Assembly (NCBI GenBank): GCA_020226215.1
Contig: CM035225.1
Span: 19,479,868 to 19,543,867, forward strand
Direction: 5' to 3'
Origin: Sindora glabra
Lineage: Eukaryota > Streptophyta > Magnoliopsida > Fabales > Fabaceae
Length of the DNA: 64,000 bases
This document shows positions 1 to 12,800 of this stretch, piece after piece (position 1 is the first letter of the stretch; every line of letters starts with the position of its first letter). Made by a program: the position numbers and the translations under genes. Under the pieces are notes generated by a model. It had not been told where the DNA came from, made no database searches, and saw nothing but the letters and a program-made list of their open reading frames with translations.

Positions 1-686
1 CTTATGTATTACCATTTTCTAAGTAAGCTAGTGGTTGCCATACTATTAAATGTTAATTAAATTGAAAATTGATGTGTGCACTTTTTACATTTTTCAGTGA
101 GACACTTGAAATGCTTTTAGACAACATTTATACAGACAATCAACATCTTAGGGTTTTATGATTTCTCGTAACCTTATAAATGCTATAACTTTATATATTA
201 GTTAAGTTTAAAATTGATATGTTAAAGTTCAATATTTTCTTACTAGACTTTTGTAATATTTTTAGATGTATGGGTTATATTTATTGCCAATGTTGTCTAT
301 TTCCTTATTTTTTTTTCTAACAATTATTAAATGCCATATATTTTGATGTTGGTTTAATAAAAATTAATGTCTTAAATTTTTCAATAATTTTAAAAAATAT
401 CACTACGTTTAAATATATGTTAGTTATATTTATGACTTGTTATCTTAAATTTTCATATAATTTTAAAAATATCAATGTGTTAAAATAAATGTTAGCTATA
501 ACTTTGACTAATATCTATTCACCGACATTTATTTATAATTCTGTAGTAGTGCCATTTGTATAAGTAGTAGCAAGATAACAAAATTAATGGGCACGGCATA
601 CACATGTATTTTTATTACTTGTTTGAAATTTTATAAAGATAAGTGTTTATTTTTTTAATAATTTTAATTATTATGTGTTTTAAAAG

Positions 687-730
<44 letters not shown>

Positions 731-1191
731 CAATTATAATTATTTATGAAAATATGTATTCAAATACAAATTTATTTTGATATCACTTATATAGTAGAAG
801 TCGTAAAAAATTATAATATAATTAAACTTTTATTTATACTATTTATTCAAATAGAAACTTAATTTTAAATCAATGTAATAAAAATCAAACTAGACATTGA
901 ATTAAGAGCGCTAATGGGTCAAGGCCTAATCTATTCAACTAGTCGAAATTAAATCAATGATTAAATCATTGTGCATATATTATTTTACTAGTGTTTCCAT
1001 GTAATATGTAAATGATTAATTTTAAATTTATAATAATTTTCTATCCATAATATAATTATGTGACAAAAAAAAGTCATTTAACAACTAACATTCGACAACA
1101 TTGATTTTATATAACTGAATTTTTTACTGAATTTATTAGATAAAAAGTTAATTAATTAAATGTGTGTTGCTTGTAGCAATATATAATATAA
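1..1191. other. AT-rich intergenic DNA, no gene seen
   Basis: Very AT-rich sequence with no supported coding frame on either strand. It holds a (TA)n array at about 688-729. No transposon ends were recognised apart from the MITE that follows. Confidence 0.6.
688..729. repeat. (TA)n microsatellite
   Basis: About 20 uninterrupted TA units, directly visible. Confidence 0.95.
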
Positions 1192-1560
1192 TATAGAGTA
1201 ATTATAACATTCAGTCCCTAATGTATAAAAATGGTGATTATTATATTTCTCAAATTTATAACTAGCACTATTAGTCTCTCATTTTTCATATTTATTATAA
1301 TTATTCATCTCTCCATTCACTTACAATGTTAAAATAAATGAAAAATATTGAAGTGAATTGATAAAATTTACTTAAAAAATATTAAATACATGCTTAATTT
1401 TTAGTTATATTTTTTATTTTCACTGTTTATTTTAGTGTTATCAATAGAAAGAGGAATAAATAATTATAGCAAATATAAAAATAAGGGATATATAGTTCTA
1501 GTTATGAAACTTGAGAGATATAACAATCATTAAAAGAATAGATATTATATTTACTCTATA
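1192..1560. mobile_element. MITE-like element with long terminal inverted repeats
   Basis: The left end begins TATAGAGTAATTATAA and the right end finishes TTACTCTATA, its reverse complement. The similarity runs inward for about 110 bp per side with substitutions and small gaps; for example CTCAAATTTATAACTAG on the left pairs with the reverse complement of CTAGTTATGAAACTTGAG on the right. There is no coding capacity. Long inverted arms suggest a MULE-type or foldback MITE, but the flanks are simple TA-rich sequence, so the TSD cannot be resolved and the superfamily is uncertain. Confidence 0.7.
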
Positions 1561-2289
1561 ATATAATATATAAAAACTTGTACTTAAAAAATCACTTATG
1601 AACGTTGTCTCAACGCTTTGGTTAACAAGGGCTCCCACGCTTTACACTCTAGTTAGGAGTTTGACTTCTCACCGATACATTTTTGTTGAAAAAAAGTATT
1701 GCAGCGACAATCAAACCGTTTCTATTACATTTAGACCGATTTTGCGGTTAGTACCAGTTCAATTTGATTTCAATGGTTTTGCTTGGTTCAAAATGGATCA
1801 ATCGCGAATAAAGAAATGATGTGAATCAAGAGTTGAATCAAAATCTAAACTGAATGACAGTTGAATTCGTCCAACTATCGGTATCGATTCAATTTTATGA
1901 ACTTTATAAATCATTTTATAACTATAATTTGAAAAAAAATTATTTTTTGTTAAACTTCATATATTTTATATTAAATAGATCATTTTTCCCTATTTTAATA
2001 TTTTATAATTATATTTTTATAAAAGATATTTTTTATTAAAATAAACAGAACCTAAATATAAAATCATATGATTTTCATATGATCATTTAATTGGCCGTAT
2101 GTATTAATGTGATAATAATGAGAATGAAAAGCCCTTTCCTTACATCACAATTCCATTATATCATAAGCATCCTCCTTTGACTTGGGAAGGCCATGAAGGC
2201 AGTAATGCTATATTTGGACGGAGAATGATAACAAGGAGGAATGAGAGAAAGGGATTCTTATTTTTGAGTCTTGATTAAGAGGGGAAGTG
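1561..2289. other. AT-rich intergenic DNA, no gene seen
   Basis: Two short open frames (1598-1819 and 1854-2039) have low-complexity translations and no recognisable motif; I treat them as chance. Base composition rises towards 2100-2290 but no family is recognised. Confidence 0.5.
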
Positions 2290-2429
2290 ATTAAAAGTCT
2301 ATGATTAATTATCCGAAGTGTTTCGTCATCCTCCATTTTTCACTAGTTTGTGTTTTTTTTTTAATTTAAGATATTATAGAAAAAATTAAAAAATTTCCAA
2401 ATATCCAAATAAGGGAAGAAAAGTTATCC
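2290..2429. other. Flank of duplicated kinase fragment, cut off by the LINE
   Basis: This stretch matches 33860-33980 in the second duplication unit; the shared stretch CACTAGTTTGTG occurs in both. In the second unit this sequence runs straight into the kinase fragment at 34037. Here it is separated from that fragment (6141-6480) by the LINE. It ends with the left target-site copy AAGTTATCC at 2421-2429. Confidence 0.7.
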
Positions 2430-2504
2430 CTTTTTTTTGGTAGATAGAAGGGGTCATCTGACCCAAAAAACAAAAAAAGAAAAACTAACAAATGAAAATC
2501 ACTC

Positions 2505-3123
2505 GAGTCATTGCGACTCCTAACATATTAGCTAGAACAGTGGTTGAAAGGCAGGGTGGAGGATTGTGGAAAATATGAGTTCTTGGTTCCATGACAATGC
2601 TTAACTTGGCCAATTCATTTGCACAAGTATTCCCTTCATGGAAGGTGTGTTGAATTTATACTTCCCAATCCTTAGTCAGCAACCTCTGTATTGCTTGGAT
2701 TAGTTGGTTACCTTTGTGGTTTGGGTTAGTTAAACAATGGTGTATAGACTTTGAATCACACTCTAGGATAATCCTTCTGAATCCAGAATTCCAAGCCAGT
2801 TGCAATCCACACAATGCTCCCCAACATTCTACTGTATAAGCAGAACAAGTTCCCAAAGCTCTTACAAAACTAACTAACCAATTTCCATGCACATCACGAA
2901 TAATACCCCCACACCCAGATCTTCTATCTTCTCCTTTGGTTGAACCATCTGTATTAATTTTAACCCAATGTTCTGGTGGAGGATTCCAACAAATAGAAAT
3001 GGACCCCAAAGCTCTCTTCATATGGTGCTGCTCTTTCTTGGTTAGTGCATTCACTTGGTCTGCATATCGATTCACAACACACTTTGGTCTGGAAGGATAG
3101 CTAAAGTTTTCATGATGAATCAC
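2505..3123 (-). pseudogene. LINE RNase H domain and C-terminal tail
   Basis: The longest open piece (3123-2656) shows an RNase H fold signature: INTDGS with the first catalytic Asp, the Glu in VECWGALCGL, and LECDS with the next Asp. Past the stop near 2656 another frame continues with a typical plant LINE tail (EGNTCANELAKLS, then PPPCLS) to about 2505. In plant L1-type LINEs this domain removes RNA from the RNA-DNA hybrid. The reading is broken, so no product is expected. The piece is part of the LINE and not a host RNase H gene. Confidence 0.85.
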
Positions 3124-3507
3124 TTTGTTTCTCGATTGCCAAAGAAACTAACATCTTATTGCCCAAATAGAACTCCAGTTGGTTTGATGATCATGGAAGT
3201 GATGGAAATCTTGAACCAGATTCAAATAGAACTAGTTAATGACTAAGCAAGCATAAAAGTCAAACATACACATGAGATTTACTATTCTCTTGCATAGCTC
3301 TCTTGCTATTGGGCAATCTCTTAAGACATGAATGACTGTTTCTTTCTTCCTATTATAGGATCTGCAGAAAGGACTCCTCTTCCCCCATCTGCTAGTATAA
3401 TAATTTGTTAATAATCCATTATGACATGCTTGCCAGAGAAAGCATTTAACTCTCTGAGGAGCCTTGAGCTTCCATAAATGTGTCCAAATGTTATTAGTGA
3501 GGTTCCA

Positions 3508-5480
3508 CTAGTTTTTCATAAGTGAATTATAGGCGTCTTTGATAGAGAATAGACCGGATGGATTAGTTGCCCAAGTAACTTTATTTGGCCCTACATCCGG
3601 ATTTGGACATAGATGAAGCTGTAGTTGAGTCAAAACATTAGTAGGAAGTAATGAATTTAGCCACCCCCAATCCCAATTTGAATTGTCAGATACAAAAAAT
3701 CTCACATAGACTTGGCTATTTACCACAAGTTCAAGGGCAAAGTGCAAAAGAGGTTGATCAAGGCCAAGCCATTTATCCGTCTAGAACTTAACTGATTCCC
3801 CATTGTTAACCAGCCAAATTAAGAAGCTAGTAGTATCCCTCCAAGAAGTGATGATATCTCGCTAGATAAGAGAATCATTACTCCCCACAACAGGATTCCA
3901 AGGCCACTCCTTTCTAAATCCATATTTTCCTTTTAAGACTTTCACCTATAGAGCCTCCTCATCAACACAAATTTTATAACAAAGTTTCATTAAGCATGTA
4001 GTATTCAGCTTTTCTAAATTTCTAATACCCAAACCTTCAGATTCCTTTGGTTGACAAATACGCTGCCAGCTCACAGGATGAGCCTTTCTCACACTTTGAT
4101 CATGGCCCCAAATAAAACTCCTTTGTAGACGTTCTATTTCTTGACAAACTCGTTTAGGAAGTCTCTTAACTTGCATATTATAAATAGGGATGCTCTAGAT
4201 GACTAAATTTACAAGGGTAATACGGCCAGCCATAGATAAAGTTTGTGATTGCCATCTTGCAAGTTTCTGGTTGATTTTGGACAAGAGATCTTCATAATTT
4301 CTTCTACCCCTTTTGGAAGGGAGCAAATTGATTCCAAGATATTTCCCTAAGGATTGCGTTGGAGAAAAACCACTAGTTTCTGAAATCTTTGTTGCCAATG
4401 CTGGATCCAGATTTGAAGAGAAGAGGATTTTAAACTCGTCTAGATTTACCTTTTAGCCAGAAGTAGCACAAAAATGGGATAAACATCTCATTATGCAATG
4501 TATTTGATCTAGTGATTCTTCTACAAAAAGTAAAAGATCATCAACAAACATCAGATGGGAAATGAAAGGACCAGATCTACTTGCTCTGATTGGCTTCCAA
4601 CTGCCCCTATGGATCTCATCCATGATTATATGAGACAGCTTTTCCATACATAGAACAAATAGATAAGGAGAAAGAGGATCTCCTTGCCTGATCCCCCTTG
4701 ATGCTTGGAAATCAACGATTTTGTTGCCATTCTAGAGGACATTTAGTTTGATGGTGGAGACACACTTCATAATTAGGCTTAGAAGCTTGGATGGAACCCT
4801 TACTTCCTTTAACACATCGTATAAGAATTTCCAGTTGATTCTATCATAGGCTTTTTCCAAGTTAATCTTTATAGTCATAAATCCTTTCCTACCCCTTTTC
4901 CTCCTCATTGAGTGCATAATTTCACTAGCTATAATTATGTTATCTTGAATACATCTTCCAAGAATGAAGCTAGATTGGTAAGGAGAAACTCTACTTGCTA
5001 GAAGAGGTTTCAAGTGGTTAACAATAATCTTAGTAATGGTTTTATAACTCACATTACATAGAGATATTGGTCTAAATTGGTTTAGAAACTCTGGATGACT
5101 CACCTTTGGTATTAAAGTGATGTATGTTTGGTTAACCTGAACAACCTCAGTTCTTCCTTCAAAGACATCCCATAGGAATGCTGAGAAATACGGGCCCACA
5201 ATATCCCAACATGTTTGATAAAATCCAGTAGGAAATCCATCAGGACTTAGTGCCTTGGTGGCTCCATATCGAAAATTGCACGTTTAATTTCGAAGGAAGA
5301 GAGAGGATTATTTAGCTTTCTAATATCCCTAGCATCAAGAGTTGGGAATGAGCAATCTGTTTTTAGGGGTGAGTAATGAGTGACATCATCAGTAAAGAGA
5401 TGTGTATAAAAGTTCACAATTGTAGAAGTGAGCTCAGTTTTATCTTTAATCCACAAACCCTTTAAGTTTCGAAGCATAGA
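3508..5480 (-). pseudogene. LINE reverse transcriptase, broken
   Basis: Successive open pieces in different frames give the plant LINE reverse-transcriptase order. 5477-5247 is the pre-RT segment. 5199-4732 carries FRPISLCNVSYK and the conserved ...YDRINW block. 4647-4453 carries the catalytic FVDD motif in HLMFVDDLLLF (Asp codons near 4542-4537). 4398-4195 carries the LGKYLGINL thumb segment, and 4176-3946 and 3747-3508 carry the maturase-X/zf-RVT-like region. Several in-frame stops and frameshifts separate the pieces. The catalytic motif survives, but a full polypeptide cannot be made. Confidence 0.9.
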
Positions 5481-5499
5481 TACTCGGTTACCCCTCTTT

Positions 5500-6110
5500 T
5501 TTATTACTGTCTTGAGGTGATAGTATTTGGTATTCTGATCCCCATCTCAAATCCAGTCAGTTCTGGACTTTTGATAGCATAAGACCTCTTCCTGATTTAA
5601 TACTTCAAGAAGGTCCTGCTGAAGTTGTTTTTCTAATTTATCCAAATAAGGATTCCATTTCCTGTCCAGCGCTGCTTACGCTCCCTTTAGGTGAGCCAAA
5701 ATAGTGTTTTTTTCTGGACTATATGCCCGAACACCTCTTTATTCCAGGTGATCAATTTATTCGGCAGTCTCTGTATATTATCTTGAAAAGAAGTTGTAGC
5801 ATTCCAATTTTCACAAAGGAATTTAGGGAATTGGGTATGAAGAATCCACGCCGCTTCGAAGCGAAATGGTCTATCCCGTTTCTCACTCTTGCCTCCATAG
5901 ATATCCAGAAGCAGCAGGTGATTATCAGAATATACCCTTGGAAGAACTTTAACAATTGCATCATTAAACTTCTTTCTCCAATCAGTATTACATAATCCCC
6001 TATCCAGCCATTCAAATATACGATCATAGTCATCTCAAATTGGTCCTTTCCAGGTGAAACGGGGACCCTGCCAGCCAAGATCGATAAGGCCACAATAACT
6101 AATCCATTTC
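5500..6110 (-). pseudogene. LINE endonuclease C-terminal fragment
   Basis: Reading the minus strand from about 6110 gives the endonuclease tail: WQGPRFTWKG, then DRGLCNTDWR and a SDNHLLLLDI block typical of the DH(C/S)P region of plant L1 endonucleases. The N-terminal catalytic part is absent because the element is 5'-truncated at 6131. A longer open frame on the same strand (6120-5752) is a shadow of this reading. One stop interrupts it. Confidence 0.75.
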
Positions 6111-6140
6111 GAAAAATCAACGTATTTTCACAAGTTATCC

Positions 6141-6480
6141 TTTAACCATCCATCCCCTTTAAACATTTAAATAGGGGGAAGATTTTGTAGGGAACTATTT
6201 GCACACAGCTGCAATGAAGCAAAGATAAGCCTTAGGGCAACATGAACACTGTTGGGCCATTTGATGAAGAATTCCATTTGACATGTATTTGTGATCTACA
6301 TTCAATTTCATTTCTTTTGTTTCCACGTTCGTATCTTCCTGTTAGGATCACTAGTTCTACATTGGATTGTTGTTTGATTAGCTGAGCTTGAGAGTCATAT
6401 AGTCTCTTGATTGCTTGGAAACATCTATTGGCAAATGTTTCTTTGCAATTTTCCTCACTTTAAATTCTAATTAGCTTCGC
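6141..6480 (-). pseudogene. Receptor-kinase N-lobe fragment (BIR1-like), unit 1
   Basis: Minus-strand translation in shifting frames gives pieces of the same kinase N-lobe fragment found at 34037-34300 (the FANRCF...RRLYDSQ segment and, past a gap, the region before the catalytic loop). Nucleotide similarity to 34037-34680 continues from 6141 to about 6850, beyond the fragment, so both lie in the same duplicated unit. There is no LRR part of its own. It is probably what remains of a fourth receptor-kinase copy lost before the duplication. It is broken and non-functional. Confidence 0.7.
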
Positions 6481-6942
6481 AGTTTGCATGGCTCAATGAA
6501 GCTCAGTAGCCATGAAACTCAATATTAGATGCTTGCTCCAACAGACAATAAATATAACTACTGAAGGAGATGCAAGGCAAACTGGACCCAAATCTAAATT
6601 ATTAAGCAATAAGTTCAATTTGGATCTGACCCTATTGTATAAACATCTGTCGGTTTAGATAATTGGGTCTGAATATTATTGTCTTGCTTGTATATAACAA
6701 AAGCAGAATTTTCAATAATCTTAGAACATTTGTCTGATACAAGAACAGAACCTTAATAACAAGCCAAGAAGACAGCATGCAATAAAATAAATGAAGAAGT
6801 ATCTTCTTTAAGGAACATGACAAAACTTGTGAAAAGCAAACCTATTTCAACTACTCTTCCATTTTCTACGTGCTTTCTATTTCAACAGGGAACATGACAA
6901 AACTTGCGAAAAGCAAACCTATTTCAACTACTCTCTCATTTT

Positions 6943-7672
6943 CTACATGCTTTCTATTTCAACTATTTCATCTGTACCAGAAGTAGCAGAAGCAATGTGA
7001 GAATGCTTGGACATTTCAAAATCATTGCCAGGTTCATGTGTCTCCCAAATGTCGCTCATTTTATTGAAAACTTCAATCATTGTTAGGCTTTGATCTAAAA
7101 ATTGCTGAACGCAGCAACTTGCAATTTTGGGGAGAGTAAAGATTTCATCATCATACCCGTTACAAATGAGAGATTTGTCAATGGCCTCATGGAAGCCGGA
7201 AGGGCTTTCGGACAAGCTAGCAGTGAAACCGACAACAGATTCGTCATTGTTGAGGAAAGAGTCAGTCAATGGGTTAATTTTTTTCCCCCTTCAAGCAGCT
7301 CAAGAAGTGCAGGGTTCAAAGTTCTGATCGAGCAAGATGCACTCTGAACATATGCTGAAATGAACTACATACACTTTTTGATGGAGCCAGCATATGCCTC
7401 TTGCTATGCCAAGTGCAATTGTAACTCTCACTGGCCAATCCAATGACATGTCACCATTTGTCATTGATAAAAAATCTGCATATCTTCCATTTGGCATGTA
7501 TTGGTAAACCTGAATTCTTTCCTTTCTTTCAACTTCTTTGCAAAACCCAAGCAGAGGAGCTATGTTTCTGTGCCTGTATCTTCCCAGAATCATTACTTCT
7601 ACATCAAACTGACTTTCAGACAGCTGAAGATCATGAAGTCTTTTGACTGCCATGAAACAACTGCTGGGAAGC
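6943..7672 (-). pseudogene. BIR1-like copy 1: kinase exon, 3' part
   Basis: The minus strand reads MAVKRLHDLQ (lysine of the VAVK motif), then HRNIAPLLGFCKEVERKERI, then WLHQKVYVVHFSICSECILLDQNFEP, a divergent catalytic loop with HFS in place of HRD. About 140 bp is then missing relative to copy 2: FEP is joined almost directly to the LLELL segment of subdomain IX, so the DFG region and activation loop are deleted. The frame changes there, and the C-terminal piece (7269-6943) ends in a TSGTDEIVEIESM tail like that of copy 2. The chromovirus sits directly upstream at the exon sequence GAAGC (7668-7672). It cannot encode a working kinase domain. Confidence 0.85.
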
Positions 7673-8469
7673 TGTCACAAGTCGGCCTTGCATACCAGTT
7701 CACCAAGCAAACAAACTCCGTTTAAGTTATAACTTGGCAGATAATTCAAGCATATGATGGAGACCTTGTAGCCCAAATTTGGGGTCATTCCGACTTGTGT
7801 ACTATTTTTTTCTATTTTTCTATGTATTTGCACTTTACATGTAATTTTGACCAAGGTAACTTGTCCAGTGCGAGTAGGAAAGCACTTGGCTGTGATCCTT
7901 GCATTTTTAGCTTTCTATCGGTGTATTTTGGTAGCATTTTTCCACCCGGAGCTAGCCGAAAAGCCCTTATGACAACTCGGAAAAAGTATGTCATCTTAGG
8001 CAATTTTGGGTTTTGTTCATAATGCTCTTTAGGGGGGGAGTGTGAGGTGACCATGGTGGGAACCTTGCACTAGTCTAGGGGATGGAATGTGCGGCTTGTA
8101 CCTCCCTTGCACATTTCCAATACTGTATGGAGGATTATATGAATGAAAGAAGTAGCCCCTCTTCTAAATTACGATGTCCCGAAATTTAGCCGGTTTTAGC
8201 CGCATTTGCTCACATTGCATATTTTGCACTTGAGTGCTTCATGGTTGCCTTTGATATGCTTTGTGCTATGTGTTATGCTATCGTTGCCCCTATTTATGCG
8301 TGTTTTGGTTGCCTTGGTTGTTTATCTTCCGCTGTGCCCTTTAATCTTGTTGCCGCTCGATATGTTAGCCCACTTGGGTGTTGTGGGTCTAATCTTTGGC
8401 TGGCTTGCTTTCAGGTTGTTGATAGCAAGCGCCGCACGGTCTAGCAAGTGAAGTTGCCAGCCCGTGACA
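7673..8469 (+). repeat. 5' LTR of the chromovirus
   Basis: 797 bp, starting TGTCACAAGTCGG and ending GCCCGTGACA. It matches 13132-13927 along its full length. The short open frames inside it have no coding evidence. Confidence 0.97.
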
Positions 8470-8471
8470 TT

Positions 8472-8483
8472 TGGTATCAGAGC
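8472..8483 (+). promoter_or_regulatory. Primer binding site, initiator Met tRNA
   Basis: TGGTATCAGAGC lies two bases inside the 5' LTR. It is complementary to the 3' end of plant initiator methionine tRNA, the usual primer of chromoviruses. Confidence 0.95.
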
Positions 8484-8546
8484 GGGGTTCGACCCGCTTT
8501 GGAGATCGCTCGAAATTGTCAAAAAGTTTAAAGAGCCACAGCAACC

Positions 8547-9800
8547 ATGTCGAACACGGTGCGCATTAATGAACTCGAAAACCGAATGGGGCAGATGGAA
8601 GAATTGTACAAAGCTGTTGAAGAGATGCAAGGTCACGACATTCCCGAGCTCATTGAACAGGCTAGAGAATGGGAAGGTGTGGCCATTCGAGTTGCGGCCG
8701 TTGAATCCTATTTGGGCATTGATTGAGAAACTCCAAGTGCCACCGCGGAAGGTAACTTGGGTGACTTGGTTAGAGAATTGAGAGCTGAACTAGCTGATGT
8801 GAAGGCCCAGCTTAGAGTTCTCACAAGAGCGTTGGGTAACCAGGGCCCTAACCGTGGTGCACCAGAATATGGACGCATGAGGGTGCCCGGACCTCGTTGT
8901 TTCGCTGGTGCACGAGATGCCAAAGAGTTAGAAAACTTTCTCTTTGATATGGAACAATATTTTCGAGCCGTAAGGCCAGATTCGAAAGAGGCCAAAGTTA
9001 CGACCGTGACCATGTATTTAACGGGTGATGCAAAACTTTGGTGGCGAACTAAATATGAGGATCTTTTAGCGGGAAGATGCATCATCAACACCTGGGAAGA
9101 TTTGAAAAGAGAGTTGAAGTCCCAATTCTTCCCGGAAAATGTTAAGTATATGGCTCGGCGTCAACTTCGGGACCTAAAACAAACCGGAGCCATTCAAGAA
9201 TATGTAAAAAGATTTTCTGCCTTCATGTTGGATATCCGGGATATGTTCGAGAAGGATAAAATGTTCTTCTTTCTTGAAGGCCTCAAGCCTTGGGCCAGAA
9301 CTGAGCTCCAGAGACAGCAAGTTTAGGACTTGCCAACCGCAATGGCTGCCACTGAGCGCTTAACTGACTACCACGCTGAAAACCCTAATAAGAAGTCCCA
9401 AACAAATAGTGGGCCTTCTTCTACGGGAAGTAAAAGACAGTTTAACAAGACTAGCAAGAGCAAAAGTGGGGGAGGAGACAACAAGAGAAGTCCCCATAGC
9501 ACAAACTCGGCTTCATCCCGGAATATTACCAACACGGGTGGGAAAAGACCTTTGGCTTGTTTTCTATGCAAAGGTCCGCACAAAATGGCTGATTGCCCAC
9601 AAAAAGCTGGCCTCAACGCTATGCAAGTCTCCTCTAAAGCCCAAGACGAAGAAGAGGATGATTGCGAAAGTGAAGAGGATATAGTTCCAAGAATAAGTGC
9701 ATTGCGGATCCTTGGTGCCCTGAAGAAACAAGTCGGAAAAGGGAAAAGTAGCCCAAACCATGGCCTCATGTATGTAAAGGGGAAAATAGCAGGAAAGGCT
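8547..9800 (+). pseudogene. Chromovirus gag
   Basis: The first ATG is at 8547 (MSNTVRINELENRMGQM). The same frame runs to the protease but is cut by TGA at 8724-8726 and TAG at 9324-9326. The capsid region contains RCFAGARDAKELENFLFDME and the LWWRTKYED block of retrotransposon gag. A basic, Ser/Thr-rich linker precedes a CX2CX3HX4C zinc knuckle (CFLCKGPHKMADC, 9558-9596). Gag packages the element RNA into virus-like particles. Both stops can be explained by one C-to-T change each. Non-functional as it stands. Confidence 0.9.
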
Positions 9801-12800
9801 GCCTTTAGTGTGATGGTCGATACTGGTGCCACTCACAATTTCATCTCAGAAGCGGAAGCTAAAAGGCTCGGTTTGAAGTTAGAGAAGGACTCAGGTGGCA
9901 TGAAAGCTGTTAATTCTAAGGCCTCGACCACCATGTGAGTGGCGAGACAAGCAACTGTAAAACTTGGCTCGTGGCAAGGAAAAACAGATTTTGTGGTCGC
10001 TAAAATGGATGATTTTGATGTAGTATTGGGGATGGAGTTCCTCTTGGGCCACCAGGTCACGCCGGTTCCTGCTGCAAGCTACCTTTTGTTCATGGGGAAA
10101 AATCCATGTGTGGTACCAGTCCAAACAAAGCAACCGGAAGAGACGAGACTCTTATCGGCTATGCAATTCAAGAAGGGCCTAAAACGAAGAGAGCCTTTAT
10201 TTGTTGCCATAATTGTGGGGGATGGGAAGGGAGAAGCAACACCCGATGGAATTCAGTGCATGTTAGAGGCATATAAAGATGTTATGCCCGATGTGTTGCC
10301 CCCACGTCTCCCTCCTCAACGGGAAGTTGACCACCAAATCGAGTTGCTACCTGGTGCGAAACCCCCGGCTAAAAGTCCGTATAGAATGGCCCCTTCGGAA
10401 CTGGCTGAATTGCGGAAGCAATTGAAAGAACTATTGGATACTGGTTTCATCCGACCCTCGAAAGCACCGTTTGGAGCACCGGTGTTATTTCAAAAGAAAC
10501 AAGATGGGAGCCTTCGATTGTGTGTGGACTATCGGGCCTTAAACAAAATCACTGTGTGGAACAAGTACCCGATCCCTTTGGTTCAAGATCTTTTTGATCA
10601 GTTGAGCGGTGCTAGATACTTTACCAAATTGGACCTTAGATCGGGTTACTACCAAGTGAGAGTAGCTGAGGAGGATGTAGCAAAGACAACTTGTGTTACG
10701 CGTTATGGGGCTTTTGAATTCCTAGTGATGCCTTTCGGGTTAACTAATGCCCCAACTACATTCTGCACTCTCATGAACCAGGTGTTCCATGACTTTCTTG
10801 ACAAGTTCGTGGTGGTCTATCTGGATGACATTGTTGTATATAGTCCCACACTAGAAGAACACATTGAACACTTGCAATTGGTGTTTGAGAGACTGAGACA
10901 ACACCAATTGTATGTGAAGAAAGAAAAATGCTCCTTTGCTCAGGAACGTATAAAGTTTCTTGGGCATGTCATCGAATGCGGAGGGATTCGAATGAACTTG
11001 GAGAAGGTCAGAGCTATCCAAGAGTGGAAGCCCCCACAAAGGTGACTGAATTGAGATCTTTTTTGGAACTCGCTAACTACTACCGTCGGTTTGTAGCGGG
11101 GTACTCAAAACGGACGGCACCTTTAACGGACCTTCTCAAAAAGAATGTTGCTTGGAGATGGGATGAAAATTGCCAAGCTGCATTTGAAGATTTAAAATAG
11201 GCTATGACTGGGGATCCTGTACTCGCCTTACCAGATATAACAAAGCCCTTCGAGGTTCAGACAGACGCCTCAGACTTCGCATTGGGCGGAGTTTTACTCC
11301 AAGAGGGCCATCCTGTTGCCTACGAGAGCCATAAGCTGTCAGAAGCTGAATGGAGATATACGGCACAGGAAAAGGAAATGCTGGCGGTTATTCACTGCTT
11401 AAGGGTATGGAGACATTACTTACTTGGGTCAAAGTTTGTGGTAAAGACTGATAATTCGGCAGTTAGCCACTTTTTCACCCAACTAAAGTTAACCCCAAAG
11501 CAGGGCCGTTGGCAAGAATTTCTGGCAGAGTTCGATTTTGAATTTGAACATAAGGCGGGACGTAGCAACCAAGTGGCAGATGCCCTTAGTCGAAAGGCCA
11601 TACTCGCAGCAATGATGTTAATGGCTTGCACAGCAAGAAGCCAAATTACGTCTACCATGCGGGAGCTCATACGGGAGAATCTTCCCAAGGACTCGGTGGC
11701 CTAAACAATTATGAACCTTGCTAGGGAGGGCAAAACTCGTCAGTTTTGGGTAGAAGATGATCTATTATGGGCAAAAGGGAGAAGACTTTTCGTTCCCAAA
11801 GCTGGTGATTTGAGGAAGGTACTTCTAAAAGAGTGCCATGATACTTTGTGGGCGGGTCATCCGTGATGGCAAAGAACTCATGCCTTGCTGAAGTAAGGTT
11901 ATTATTGGCCACAAATGCGAGATGATGTGGTCAATCATACTAAAACCTGTCTCATCTGCCAGCAAGATAAGGGTGTCAAAGAGAAGACCGCGGGACTTTT
12001 GGAGCCATTACAAATACCCAGCCGACCTTGGGAGAGTGTGTCGTTGGATTTTATTTCCAGTCTTCCTAAAGTAGGGGATCTATCCACTATCCTGGTGGTA
12101 GTAGATCGCTTTTTGAAGTATGGAACATTCATACCAGCTCTAAAGTATTGCTCGGCAGAAGAGATGACCCGATTGTTCTTTAAATTTGTGGTGAAATACT
12201 GGAGAGTACTCCAAAATTTAGTAAGTGACCGAGATAGTCGATTTACCGAGACCTTTTGGTCAGAATTGTTCAACATTCTCGGGTCACAGCTTAATTTCTC
12301 GTCTAGCTATCATCCTTAAAGTGATGGCCAGACCGAGAGATTCAATGGCCTGTTAGAGGAGTATTTGAGGCACTTTACTAGTGCTAATAAGAAGAACTGG
12401 CCCTAACTTTTAGACATCGCACAATTTTCCTTCAACGCTCAGAAGAGTTCTGCGACCAACAAAAGCCCATTTGAGATTGTTATGGGTCAGCAGCCACTCT
12501 TGCCCCACACGGCGTATGGAATGTACAAAGGGGTGAATCCTAGTGCACACCATTTCACTAAGGATTGGAAACTAAACATTGAAATTGCTCGTGCTTACTT
12601 AGATAAAACTTCTAAGAGAATGAAAAAGTGGGCATATAAGGGGCGCCGAGAGTTAAAATTTAAGGTAGGAGATCTTGTACTTGTCAAGCTGCTTCCCGAA
12701 TAAAAAAGTGTAAGGGCCAGAGATAGTCGGTTGCTTCGCAAGTATGAAGGCCCAGTATCGATCATAGCAAAAGTTGGGAAGGTAGCCTACAAAATTGCTC

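Larger units (their letters stand above)
2430..6131 (-). mobile_element. 5'-truncated plant LINE (L1-type non-LTR retrotransposon)
   Basis: Read on the minus strand, this element has the C-terminal part of an AP-type endonuclease (about 6110-5500), a reverse transcriptase (about 5480-3950), a zf-RVT-like region (3747-3508) and an RNase H domain (3123-2656). A short poly-A tail appears as a T run at 2431-2438. It is flanked by a perfect 9-bp target-site duplication AAGTTATCC (2421-2429 and 6132-6140). ORF1 and the endonuclease N-terminus are missing, which is the usual outcome of incomplete target-primed reverse transcription. Many stops and frameshifts break the ORF, so the copy is dead. It interrupts a sequence that is continuous at 33860-34300, which confirms the insertion. 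Confidence 0.9.

Noticed and set aside
1598..2039. Two open frames of 73 and 61 codons on the plus strand
   Set aside because: Low-complexity, AT-driven translations without motifs and no counterpart in the duplicated unit.
7812..8451. Several 67-81-codon frames inside the chromovirus LTR (and their twins at 13238-13909)
   Set aside because: They are duplicated only because the LTR is; no known LTR encodes them and they overlap on both strands.
9933..9938. Stop between protease and RT as a programmed readthrough site of the chromovirus
   Set aside because: Ten other stops of the same kind are scattered through the polyprotein, so mutation is the simpler explanation.
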